A DNA stretch of 5,797 bases, from positions 1 through 5,797 of the forward strand of contig JAAZAP010000077.1 of assembly GCA_012514255.1 (NCBI GenBank), in the 5' to 3' direction. Shown piece after piece: positions 1 to 5,797 of this stretch (positions are counted from its first letter, which is position 1; every line of letters starts with the position of its first letter). Source of the DNA: Bacteroidales bacterium (lineage in GTDB: Bacteria; Bacteroidota; Bacteroidia; Bacteroidales; VadinHA17). The notes under the pieces are model-generated. The model was given only the letters and a program-made list of their open reading frames with translations. It was not told the origin of the DNA and did not search any database. The position numbers and the translations under genes are program-made.

Positions 1-9
1 AACAAAACC

Positions 10-1682
10 ATGATCATGAAAAAAACAGGAATTTCAATGACAGTTATACTGTCAGCAGCAGCTCTTTTTCTTGCCGTTCCGCTTTCAGCACAGCAGCTTA
101 ATCTCAAAAAGCTGGCTGTGGAATATGACAAAATACTTCTTGAACAATTCAAGCCTGACGAAACCGGTTGTGCCGCACTGGTGGCGAAAGACGGACAGGT
201 GATCTACAGGAAGGCTTCTGGCATGGCCGACCTTGAGCTGAATGTCCGATGGAGCCCGATATGGTCTTCAGGATAGGTTCAATCACCAAGCAGTTCACCG
301 CTGTGGCCATACTGCAGCTGATGGAGCAGGGCAAGCTGTCACTGCAGGATGAGATTACCAAATACCTTCCTGATTTTCCCATGCACGGGCACTCGATAAC
401 GATAGAGCACCTGATGACTCACACCTCAGGGATAAAGAGTTACACCAACGTTCCCGAGTTTGGAAACATGATAAGAACTGACATGACCTTGGAGGAAGTT
501 GTAGAGAAGATCAAACCCCTTCCCATGGAGTTTGCCCCCGGCACAAAGTGGAACTACAACAATTCCGGATACTTCCTGCTTGGATACATCATAGAGAAAG
601 TGTCAGGCAAAAAATACGCTGAATACCTGAAGGAAAACTTCTTCATACCCCTTGGTATGACGTCAACTCTTTACGGAGATGACACGAAGATCGTGAAAAA
701 GCGCGCATCAGGGTACCAGCCGGGAGAAGAAGGCGCTGTCAATGCCGATTTCATGAGCATGACCCTGCCGTATGCTGCAGGTTCGATAATGTCAACAGTT
801 GATGACCTGTACAAATGGAACAGGGCGCTGCTCGAGTACAAACTGGTTAAGAAGGAGAGTCTTGACAGGGCATGGACATCATATAAGCTCACTGACGGCA
901 AGGATACCCGTTACGGTTATGGCTGGTCGCTGAGCGAGATCCATGGCAGCCCGACAATAGAACATGGAGGAGGAATAAACGGCTATCTTACTTCTGCTAT
1001 TTACCTTCCGGGGGAGGATGTTTTTGTTGCACTCTTTTCCAATAACACCGGAAAAGCACCTGAATTCTCTGCCCTGAAGCTTGCGGCAGCGACTATAGGC
1101 AAGCCTGTGAAGATGTCAGAAGTTGAGCTTGATGAATCAACCCTGAAGGAGTATGAAGGTGTTTATGCCAACAAGGAAGGTACTGAAGCATCCATGGTTG
1201 TTGAAGAAGGAAAGCTGACAGCCATCAGGCCGGGCGGATCAAGAAGGAAGTTGATACCTGTTGACAAGGACAGGTTTATCTTTGAAAACTCACTGATGTA
1301 CGTTACGTTCAACAGGGATGTCTCCGGCAAGATCACTTCAGTTGTGAGCGACGACAGGGGAGAGGTAATGACGTGGAACCTCACGGACAAAAAGGTGGAG
1401 GCGAGGAAAGAGATGAAAGTTGCTGAAGAAATACTTGAGAGATATGCGGGGGAGTACCAGATAGAGCCCGGATTCACTCTTACCTTCACCCGCGAGGGAA
1501 ACAGGTTCTTCACCCAGGCAACGGGACAGCCGAAGTTTGAGATCTTCGCAGAAAGCGAAACGAAATTCTTCCTCAAGGTGGTTGATGCACAGGTTGAATT
1601 TGTGGCTGATCCTGACGGGAAGGTCAACAAGATGATACTTTACCAGGGAGGGCAGAAGATAGAGGGGAAGAGGATAAGATAG
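10..1682 (+). pseudogene. Exported serine beta-lactamase-family (S12) hydrolase with DUF3471-like C-terminus, frameshifted
   Basis: The reading frame opening at 10 (or at 16, giving a cleaner MKK start) encodes a signal peptide ending near PLSAQQ. It then gives the first strands of a class C beta-lactamase/PBP4*-like fold (ALVAKDGQVIYRKASGMADL) and stops at 276. The fold continues in another frame from 246 to 1682. Adding one C at 246-247 restores an unbroken protein of about 557 residues reading LNVPMEPDMVFRIGSITKQ. Restored numbering shows the three family motifs: SITK at 91-94 (nucleophile Ser91), YNN at 183-185 and HGG at 319-321. Residues of about 372-460 and 471-557 look like two DUF3471-type modules; the second is clear (LFTQ-like FFTQATGQPKF, ending in QGGQ). 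Family members are periplasmic or surface serine peptidases and esterases acting on D-amino-acid peptides or esters; the substrate here is unknown. A restart at ATG 249 would lack the signal peptide and first strands. Either a true pseudogene or a base error; all downstream motifs are intact. Confidence 0.85.
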
Positions 1683-1703
1683 TCGGCAGGGGCAGTCGGC
1701 AGG
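1681..1703. repeat. 10-bp direct repeat, AGTCGGCAGG twice
   Basis: AGTCGGCAGG occurs at 1681-1690 and again at 1694-1703, separated by GGC. The first copy overlaps the last two bases of the stop codon of the serine hydrolase gene. A further CAGCAGTCC follows. Its position immediately after a gene suggests a short intergenic repeat unit, but only two copies are present here. Confidence 0.6.
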
Positions 1704-1949
1704 CAGCAGTCCTTGCCATATTTAAATGAAGCAAGTCTGCCTGACATCTCATGTTTGGTCTCGAAGGTCTGCCTTTCGACCATTGGGATGTATTGTTTTA
1801 CCATCTCAATCATAGTGTTCTAGCCATAGAGCTCACCACCTGCAATGAAACTGCAGGAGTTTAACTTTTATAGTTGACAGGTTTTGTCTGAAGATAGAGG
1901 TCACGACCTGACAAAAGGAAGTCAAATATTTTTTGATCCATAAACGATG
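1683..1949. other. AT-rich intergenic region with several small hairpins, between two converging genes
   Basis: The 267 bases separate the converging serine hydrolase (+) and DUF2784 gene (-). I see no convincing gene. The stretch has a 10-bp repeat at its left end and perfect or near-perfect inverted repeats at 1757-1781, 1839-1857, 1882-1916 and 1946-1963. A minus-strand frame of about 37 codons from 1813 down to about 1700 has protein-like composition (IEMVKQYIPMVERQTFETK). It has an in-frame stop just upstream and no recognisable family, so it may be a gene remnant. Confidence 0.5.
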
Positions 1950-1963
1950 TCATTTATGACATC
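1946..1963 (-). terminator. Hairpin spanning the DUF2784 stop codon, possible terminator
   Basis: GATGTCA-TTTA-TGACATC is a perfect 7-bp stem with a 4-base loop. It contains the TGA stop of the minus-strand DUF2784 gene (1950-1952). On the minus strand it is followed by GTTTATGG rather than a strong T-run, so intrinsic termination is only a possibility. Confidence 0.3.
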
Positions 1964-2336
1964 TCTTCCTTAAATCTCTGATATTAAGCGTCAGAGAAAT
2001 TGCCAGGGCAGCAAGGAAGCCATACAGGGTGGCATTATCGACAAGAGTCGGGTTAACGTCAAGTCCGGTCAGCCTGTCAACGAGATATTTCACGTAGGAA
2101 GTTGGCAGGTCGGTCTTGCCGAGCTTGTATAAAATGTTGAAATGCCAGTCCGTCAAAGGACAATAGCCCAGCATACCCACTATAAGTCCCAGGAACAGCC
2201 ATGAGCTGCCGGTGATGGCGAGGGTGACAAGGTTTGCCAGGCGGGTTTTTCCCCAGATCCACCCGAACATGTTAAAGAGTGTCAGAGAGGTGTGGAATAT
2301 GACGAAGAATATGTCGAGTAGATGGTAGCCCACCAT
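1950..2336 (-). CDS. DUF2784-type small integral membrane protein
   Basis: This 128-residue protein is mostly hydrophobic. Three membrane segments are visible at about residues 5-27, 34-57 and 104-119, and it ends in a basic cytoplasmic-type tail (RDLRKRCHK). The motif YCPLTDWHF at 58-66, just after the second membrane segment, with an aromatic-rich first helix (LLDIFFVIFH, FGWIW), fits the DUF2784 family as I remember it. That family has no established function. The ATG at 2334-2336 is chosen because MVGYHLLDIFF begins right at the first helix; no Shine-Dalgarno sequence precedes it. The gene starts 21 bases after the stop of the response-regulator remnant on the same strand. It may therefore be read from the promoter upstream of the TPR remnant, since no separate promoter is obvious in that gap. 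It appears intact. Confidence 0.78.
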   Translation of the reverse strand: MVGYHLLDIFFVIFHTSLTLFNMFGWIWGKTRLANLVTLAITGSSWLFLGLIVGMLGYCPLTDWHFNILYKLGKTDLPTSYVKYLVDRLTGLDVNPTLVDNATLYGFLAALAISLTLNIRDLRKRCHK

Positions 2337-2350
2337 AGTGCGTCAGATCT

Positions 2351-2839
2351 TTACTCTTCAGTTATTAAGAGAGACAAACTTGTAACCCACATCTCTAATA
2401 CTGAGAATATGGTCTGGTCTTGACGGATTTTCTTCGAGCTTCTTACGGAGGTCGAGGATAAAATTATCAACCGTACGTGTTGTGGGCATAGCCTCGTAGC
2501 CCCATACAGTGTTGAGCAGATCATGGCAATGGTAACCTCATTCTTCTGTGATGGGTAACTCTTTATCAGGCGCTGATATGCTTTGACAGCTTCTTCTGTC
2601 CCGAGCTTTTCAAAGCAGAGTCCGATATGGAGCAGGGCCTTTGCCCTGAGTGATATGCCGGCAGAAGAATTTTCCGCGATCTGGTTGTAGAGGTCAATGG
2701 CCTCTCTGAGTGACCCTTCACCCTCTTCTTTCATCAGGCCTTTCTGGTAGAGCTGCTCTGCAGTCTGGGCCGGTGCAGGGATGATACTTCCGGCAACCAG
2801 TGCGATCACCAGAAGGATGTTGGTAACGATCATTTTCAT
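2351..2839 (-). pseudogene. Truncated exported TPR protein (5' part) running out of frame into response-regulator DNA
   Basis: From ATG 2839 the frame encodes a signal peptide (hydrophobic core ILLVIALVAGSII, cleavage after PAPA or PAPAQ). About 80 residues of tetratricopeptide-like helices follow: TAEQLYQKGLMKEEGEGS, REAIDLYNQIAEN, AKALLHIGLCFEKLG, EEAVKAYQRLIKSYP. Similar starts occur in longer Bacteroidota periplasmic proteins, where the TPR leads into a beta-propeller (PD40) region; that continuation is absent here. After residue 105 (IA at about 2525) the frame enters the 3' end of a response-regulator gene in the wrong phase. It adds 57 unrelated residues before the TAA at 2351-2353. 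The start at 2839 is preferred over in-frame ATGs further upstream (2884, 2854) because GGAGG lies 8 bases before it and the MKM directly precedes the hydrophobic core. A 162-residue secreted product could still be made. It is most simply read as the surviving 5' part of a deleted gene. Confidence 0.75.
2358..2525 (-). pseudogene. 3' remnant of an OmpR/PhoB-family response regulator (winged-helix DNA-binding end only)
   Basis: Read in the frame ending at the TGA at 2358-2360, the minus strand encodes 55 residues beginning HDLLNTVWGYEAMPTTRTVD and ending LSIRDVGYKFVSLNN. This is the hallmark end of the Trans_reg_C winged helix: LL..VWGY, then the recognition helix TRTVDNFILDLRKKLE, then the wing hairpin with ILSIRDVGYKF. 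Everything expected before it is missing: the phosphoacceptor receiver domain and the first part of the winged helix, about 170-180 residues. Upstream in this frame a TGA lies within 12 bases, so it cannot be translated as a response regulator. Its open frame is covered by a different frame belonging to the truncated TPR gene. The coding sequence looks fresh, with no internal stops, so the break may be recent or may be an assembly join. Confidence 0.85.
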
Positions 2840-2847
2840 TTTCTGGT

Positions 2848-2852
2848 CCTCC
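2848..2852 (-). promoter_or_regulatory. Shine-Dalgarno sequence for the TPR gene
   Basis: GGAGG on the minus strand sits 8 bases before the ATG at 2839. It decides that start over the longer in-frame options. It is notable because the other genes here have no such site. Confidence 0.65.
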
Positions 2853-2866
2853 ATTTGGTTTTGTAA

Positions 2867-2874
2867 CAAAGCTA
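2867..2874 (-). promoter_or_regulatory. Candidate Bacteroidota -7 promoter element (TAGCTTTG)
   Basis: The minus strand reads TAGCTTTG, an exact match to the TAnnTTTG element of Bacteroidota vegetative promoters. It lies 27 bases upstream of the chosen TPR start, giving a short leader that contains the GGAGG. The -33 partner is weak: the nearest TTG is about 25 bases upstream, rather longer than usual. Confidence 0.4.
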
Positions 2875-2884
2875 CGGTGACCAT

Positions 2885-3139
2885 AAATGCACGCTGTCAC
2901 AAGAAGGTATAAGTTATGTAAAAGTTGTGTCATGTAAACCAGAATTATTGAGTAAATCAATTAGGGTGTTAAAGAATGTAAGACATTATTATACCATCTT
3001 CAGCCCACAGCCGGCAGCAGCAGTTCGTGCCAGTACCAGCGATGCTACTTTGGGCAAGGTTAAAAAAGCTTAATGAAAAGGCCTGCGGACATGGATGGGT
3101 TAAAAAAAACATAACTTTATCCAAACTATTTTAACCCCG
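2885..3139. other. Divergent intergenic region between the TPR remnant and the Ntn-hydrolase gene
   Basis: No gene is visible. The left part carries the 11-bp repeats and the approach to the minus-strand promoter. The right part has two GGTTAAAAAA tracts, at 3058-3067 and 3098-3107, and TAACTTTA at 3112-3119. The last is one base off the TAnnTTTG element and 20 bases before the ATG at 3140; no -33 partner is evident, so it is only a weak promoter candidate for the plus-strand pair. Confidence 0.4.
2909..2930 (-). promoter_or_regulatory. Possible operator: two 11-bp tandem direct repeats
   Basis: On the minus strand ACACAACTTTT is followed immediately by ACATAACTTAT, matching at 9 of 11 positions. 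The repeat lies about 35 bases upstream of the TAGCTTTG element. Direct repeats with 11-bp spacing are the usual layout of OmpR/PhoB-type binding sites, and a remnant of such a regulator lies at the end of this transcript. That this is its site is inference. Confidence 0.3.
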
Positions 3140-4372
3140 ATGAAGAAACTGACACTATTTGCTGTTTTGTTCCTGTTAACCGGCACTGCCGGCGACGTAT
3201 GGTCATGCACCACCTTCCTTATGTCCGGGAAACATACCCCTGACGGCAGACCCCTTCTCTACAAGAACCGGGATACGGGAACCCTTGACAATGCACTCGT
3301 TTATTTCACTGACGGCAAGTATGATTATATAGGGCTGGTAGATTCGAAAGAGTCGTGGAACCGTGAGGTGTGGGGAGGGTATAACTCCGCCGGTTTCGCC
3401 ATCATGAACTCGGCAGCCTATAACAACAATACGGGTGACACCACCAAGCTATCTGACCGGGAGGGTGAGGTGATGAAGATGGCGCTGGCCACCTGTGCCA
3501 CGCTGGCTGATTTCGAGAAGATGCTCAGTGATATGCCAAAGCCGCTGGGAGTGGACGCCAACTTTGGTGTGATTGACGCACAGGGCGGTGCAGCCTATTA
3601 TGAGACCGGCAATTTCAGTTTTAGGAAGATCGATGCCAATGACCCGGCCGTGGCTCCGAACGGCCTCCTGATACGTACCAACCACTCGTTCACCGGCTCC
3701 ACGGAGGTGGGATACGGATACATAAGGTATGCAGCAGCAAGCGATGCCCTGACCATGGCTGTAGCACAGAAGAGGCTTGACCTGCAGTACCTGCTCGGCA
3801 TCACCTCGCGCAACCTTACCAACGCTCTCACAAAGGTCAACCTCCGGCAGGTCATGCCGTCCTCTTCTGCCGATGCCACATTCAGGTACTTTGAGGACTT
3901 CATCCCCCGCACGTCAACAGCATCTGCCTTGCTGGTGGTAGGAGCAGCCAGTGGTGAAGACCCCGCCAATGCAATGATGTGGACCATTGCAGGGTTCCCG
4001 CTGACGGCGGTGGCGGTACCGGTATGGATCAGTGCAGGGAAGGAGATGCCGGCAGTGGTGAGCATGAAGGATAATATGCATGCACCCCTCTGCGATGCAG
4101 CCATGATCCTCAAGCGCCAGCTCTTCCCCATCACCCGCGGATCAGGAGGTAAATACATGAATGTAGCCATGCTCATGAATCGTGAGGGAACAGGTATCCT
4201 GCAGAAGCTGGAACCGGTGGAGAATGAGATCTTCCGGAAGACTGCAGAGATAGTTTCGGCAATACCTGAAAAGGGCAGGCAACAGAAGGAAGCCATCCTT
4301 GAACACTATAACTGGCTTGATAGTTATATCGTGCAGTCGTACAGAGAATTATTCGGAATAGAAGTGAAATAG
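3140..4372 (+). CDS. Exported Ntn-hydrolase, penicillin acyltransferase (C45) / choloylglycine hydrolase type
   Basis: The 410-residue product starts with a signal peptide (MKKLTLFAVLFLLTGTAG) followed by DVWS and then CTTFLMSG. Cys23 would be the first residue after signal peptidase cleavage at VWS/C, making it the free N-terminal Cys nucleophile of the Ntn fold. Family hallmarks follow: YKNRD at 41-45, the YNSAGFAIMNS strand at 81-91, NFGVIDAQGGAAYYE at 141-155 and RTNHSF at 179-184. These match acyl-CoA:6-APA acyltransferase-like and carcinine/choloylglycine hydrolase-like proteins, which cleave or transfer acyl groups on amide bonds. The natural substrate cannot be read from the sequence. 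Probable location is periplasm or cell surface. VWSC is a poor lipobox because of the Trp at -2, so lipoprotein processing is less likely. No Shine-Dalgarno sequence precedes the ATG, but the start sits right at the signal peptide. The M14-like gene follows after 26 bases on the same strand and is probably co-transcribed. Confidence 0.82.
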   Translation: MKKLTLFAVLFLLTGTAGDVWSCTTFLMSGKHTPDGRPLLYKNRDTGTLDNALVYFTDGKYDYIGLVDSKESWNREVWGGYNSAGFAIMNSAAYNNNTGDTTKLSDREGEVMKMALATCATLADFEKMLSDMPKPLGVDANFGVIDAQGGAAYYETGNFSFRKIDANDPAVAPNGLLIRTNHSFTGSTEVGYGYIRYAAASDALTMAVAQKRLDLQYLLGITSRNLTNALTKVNLRQVMPSSSADATFRYFEDFIPRTSTASALLVVGAASGEDPANAMMWTIAGFPLTAVAVPVWISAGKEMPAVVSMKDNMHAPLCDAAMILKRQLFPITRGSGGKYMNVAMLMNREGTGILQKLEPVENEIFRKTAEIVSAIPEKGRQQKEAILEHYNWLDSYIVQSYRELFGIEVK

Positions 4373-4398
4373 GATTTTTCGCGCCAAATTTTTCCACA

Positions 4399-5797
4399 AT
4401 GAAAAAAATCAGATTAACCGCAACAGGAAGCCTGATGTTTCTTGTTGCATTTCTCCTGCTGGTTCCTGTGCCGTTGAGGGCCATTGAGAAGTACAGTGAT
4501 CCGTCAACGGTCAACCGCAGGATAGAGCAGCTTCGCCAGGGTAATCCCTCCATGGTGAAGGTACATAAGATGGCTGTCACTCCCGGTGGCAGGGAGATGC
4601 TGATGATAGAGATTGGCAGATCGGGCACATCCGTTCCGGCAGTGCTCGTCGGCGCCAATTTCTCAGGCATCACGCCGCTGGCCACTGAGGCTGCACTGGC
4701 ACTCGCCTCACGTATCGTCTCTGACGAGTCGCTGAACGGCAGACTGACATGGTACATAGTGCCTATGGGTAACCCGGACGCCCATGCACGTTATTTCACC
4801 CGGCCCCTCTGGTCAGACCCTGCCAATGGCAGGCCGTTCAACGATGACACCGACGACCAGACGGATGAGGATGGCTACAATGACCTCGACGGCAACGGTA
4901 TCATCACCATGATGCGGGTGAAGGCTCATGACGGCATCTGGATTCCCGTGGAGGGTGAGCCCAGACTGATGCGTAAGGCAGACGCCGTCAAGGGGGAGAA
5001 GGGCATATACAAACTGTACACTGAAGGGATAGATGATGATGGTGACGGCCAGTGCAACGAGGATGTCCCCGGCGGTACCAATGTCAACATCAACTTTCCG
5101 CACCTCTTCAAGAGCTTTGGAAGACGCAGTGGTCTGTATCCCGGTTCGGAGCCCGAGTCGACGGCACTGCTGAAGTTCGCGTTTGCGCACCCCGAGATAG
5201 CCATGATGATCTCGTTCGGGCAGACGAACTACCTTCTTTCGCCCCCGCAGGGTGGCAGGAAGGGCTCTTTTGACACGGAAAACATACGCATACCGCGTGA
5301 GATAGGCAGTGCCATGGGGATTGACGTCTCACGCTCATACTCCATGGACGAGATCATAGAGATTGTGCAGCCCATGATGCCTTCCGGCATGCAGGCCGAC
5401 GAAAGCATGATAGCCAGCTTCCTCGGACTGGGCGCGGTGGTCAACCCGCTGCCGGAGGACATGGCATTTTATAACGAGATATCATCAGACTACAAGGAGT
5501 ACCTGAAGAAGAAGGGTGTAACAGCCGAACGGCTTGATCCGGCACAGCCTGAAGACGGCTCCTTCGAGCTGTGGGGCTATTATCACCTCGGCCTGCCGGT
5601 ATTCACGATGGACTTCTGGGGACTGCCCAAACCGAAGGAGGAGAAGAAGGAGGAGGGCAGCGGCATAACCGCCGAGACGCTGGGCAAGATGACCTCAGAT
5701 GAATTCCTCGCCCTTGGCGAAGAGAAGATAGCCGCCTTCCTGAAGGAGAGCGGCGCACCGGCACAATTCACCGCACAGTCGCTGATGACCATGGTCA
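4399..5797 (+). CDS. Exported M14 zinc-carboxypeptidase-like protein, probably catalytically inactive; 3' end outside window
   Basis: The frame from ATG 4399 stays open to the window edge (466 codons seen). A signal peptide (LMFLVAFLLLVPVPLRA) is followed by an M14 carboxypeptidase-like fold of the subfamily with acidic insertions: PAVLVGANFSGITPLATEAAL at about 80-100, MGNPDAHARY at 123-132, TDEDGYNDLDGNGIITMMRV at 155-174, IDDDGDGQCNEDVPGG at 211-226, NVNINFPH at 228-235, ISFGQTNYLLSPP at 271-283 and WGYYHLGLPVFTMDFW at 392-407. Comparison with the M14 pattern HxxE, NRNFP and HSYGQ shows Ser89 and Thr92 in place of the first His and Glu ligands. Ile231 replaces the substrate-binding Arg and Ile271 the second His. 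The fold is kept while zinc binding seems lost, so a binding or scaffolding role is inferred. The acidic DxDxDG segments may bind calcium. A charged KPKEEKKEEG linker at 411-420 leads into a helical region. It lies 26 bases after the Ntn-hydrolase gene, likely in one operon. Confidence 0.8.
   Translation, partial: MKKIRLTATGSLMFLVAFLLLVPVPLRAIEKYSDPSTVNRRIEQLRQGNPSMVKVHKMAVTPGGREMLMIEIGRSGTSVPAVLVGANFSGITPLATEAALALASRIVSDESLNGRLTWYIVPMGNPDAHARYFTRPLWSDPANGRPFNDDTDDQTDEDGYNDLDGNGIITMMRVKAHDGIWIPVEGEPRLMRKADAVKGEKGIYKLYTEGIDDDGDGQCNEDVPGGTNVNINFPHLFKSFGRRSGLYPGSEPESTALLKFAFAHPEIAMMISFGQTNYLLSPPQGGRKGSFDTENIRIPREIGSAMGIDVSRSYSMDEIIEIVQPMMPSGMQADESMIASFLGLGAVVNPLPEDMAFYNEISSDYKEYLKKKGVTAERLDPAQPEDGSFELWGYYHLGLPVFTMDFWGLPKPKEEKKEEGSGITAETLGKMTSDEFLALGEEKIAAFLKESGAPAQFTAQSLMTMV

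Noticed and set aside
241..252. Programmed ribosomal frameshifting in the serine hydrolase
   Set aside because: There is no slippery heptamer, no clear downstream structure and no known precedent in this family; a missing C explains it fully.
1163..1630. Minus-strand open frame of 155 codons inside the serine hydrolase gene
   Set aside because: It is antisense to the DUF3471-like modules, Ser/Leu-rich and without motifs.
2351..2524. A new C-terminal domain on the TPR protein
   Set aside because: The same DNA in another frame gives an unmistakable response-regulator winged-helix end, so the in-frame residues are out-of-frame readthrough.
3058..3107. Two GGTTAAAAAA tracts as a regulatory repeat
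   Set aside because: They are short A-run matches 40 bases apart in AT-rich DNA, not distinguishable from chance.
3598..4296. Long minus-strand open frame (232 codons) inside the Ntn-hydrolase gene
   Set aside because: It is antisense to a clearly recognisable protein, has low-complexity Ser/Ala/Arg-rich composition and no family motif or leader.
4173..4757. Minus-strand open frame of 194 codons over the hydrolase/M14 boundary
   Set aside because: It crosses two real plus-strand genes and their gap, with no recognisable domain; it is a by-product of G+C-rich codon use.
4864..5064. Dockerin or EF-hand domain in the M14-like protein
   Set aside because: The two DxDxDG-like segments are embedded in the carboxypeptidase fold and match this subfamily's acidic insertions; they lack the paired helix layout of dockerins.

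Overview
The window looks like a chromosome fragment from an uncultured member of the Bacteroidota, probably Bacteroidales-like. This is inferred from protein family types and signals, not from a marker gene. The supporting signs are a TAnnTTTG-type promoter element, mostly absent Shine-Dalgarno sequences, a CPLTDWHF-type DUF2784 membrane protein, and a secreted TPR protein of a type I know mainly from Bacteroidota. Nearly every gene encodes an exported or membrane protein. No tRNA, rRNA, CRISPR array or intact mobile element is visible.

Layout. (1) 10-1682, plus strand: an exported serine beta-lactamase/PBP4*-type (S12) hydrolase with two C-terminal DUF3471-like modules. It is broken near its start by a single-base frameshift at about 246, where one C is missing. 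(2) 1683-1949: AT-rich intergenic DNA with a 10-bp direct repeat and several small hairpins. (3) 1950-2336, minus: a DUF2784-type membrane protein. (4) 2351-2839, minus: a chimeric locus. The signal peptide and TPR start of one gene run directly, out of frame, into the last 55 codons of an OmpR/PhoB-type response regulator gene. Both genes are remnants, consistent with a deletion between neighbouring same-strand genes or with an assembly join. (5) 2840-3139: a divergent intergenic region with a good RBS, a -7-like element and an 11-bp tandem repeat resembling a response-regulator operator. (6) 3140-4372, plus: an exported Ntn-hydrolase of the penicillin-acyltransferase (C45) / choloylglycine hydrolase type, with Cys23 placed to become the N-terminal nucleophile on signal peptide removal. 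(7) 4399 to the window end, plus: an exported M14 zinc-carboxypeptidase-like protein, cut off by the window, in which all three expected zinc ligands appear to be replaced.

Genes 6 and 7 are 26 bases apart and look co-transcribed, an envelope pair of an acyl-amide hydrolase/transferase and a probable pseudo-peptidase. Genes 3 and 4 run the other way. The right-hand pair is visibly richer in G+C than the left half. The main points for a second look are the TPR/response-regulator junction, the degenerate M14 protein paired with the Ntn-hydrolase, and the frameshift in the serine hydrolase. I found no convincing complete new system; the Ntn-hydrolase/dead-M14 pair is the nearest candidate.
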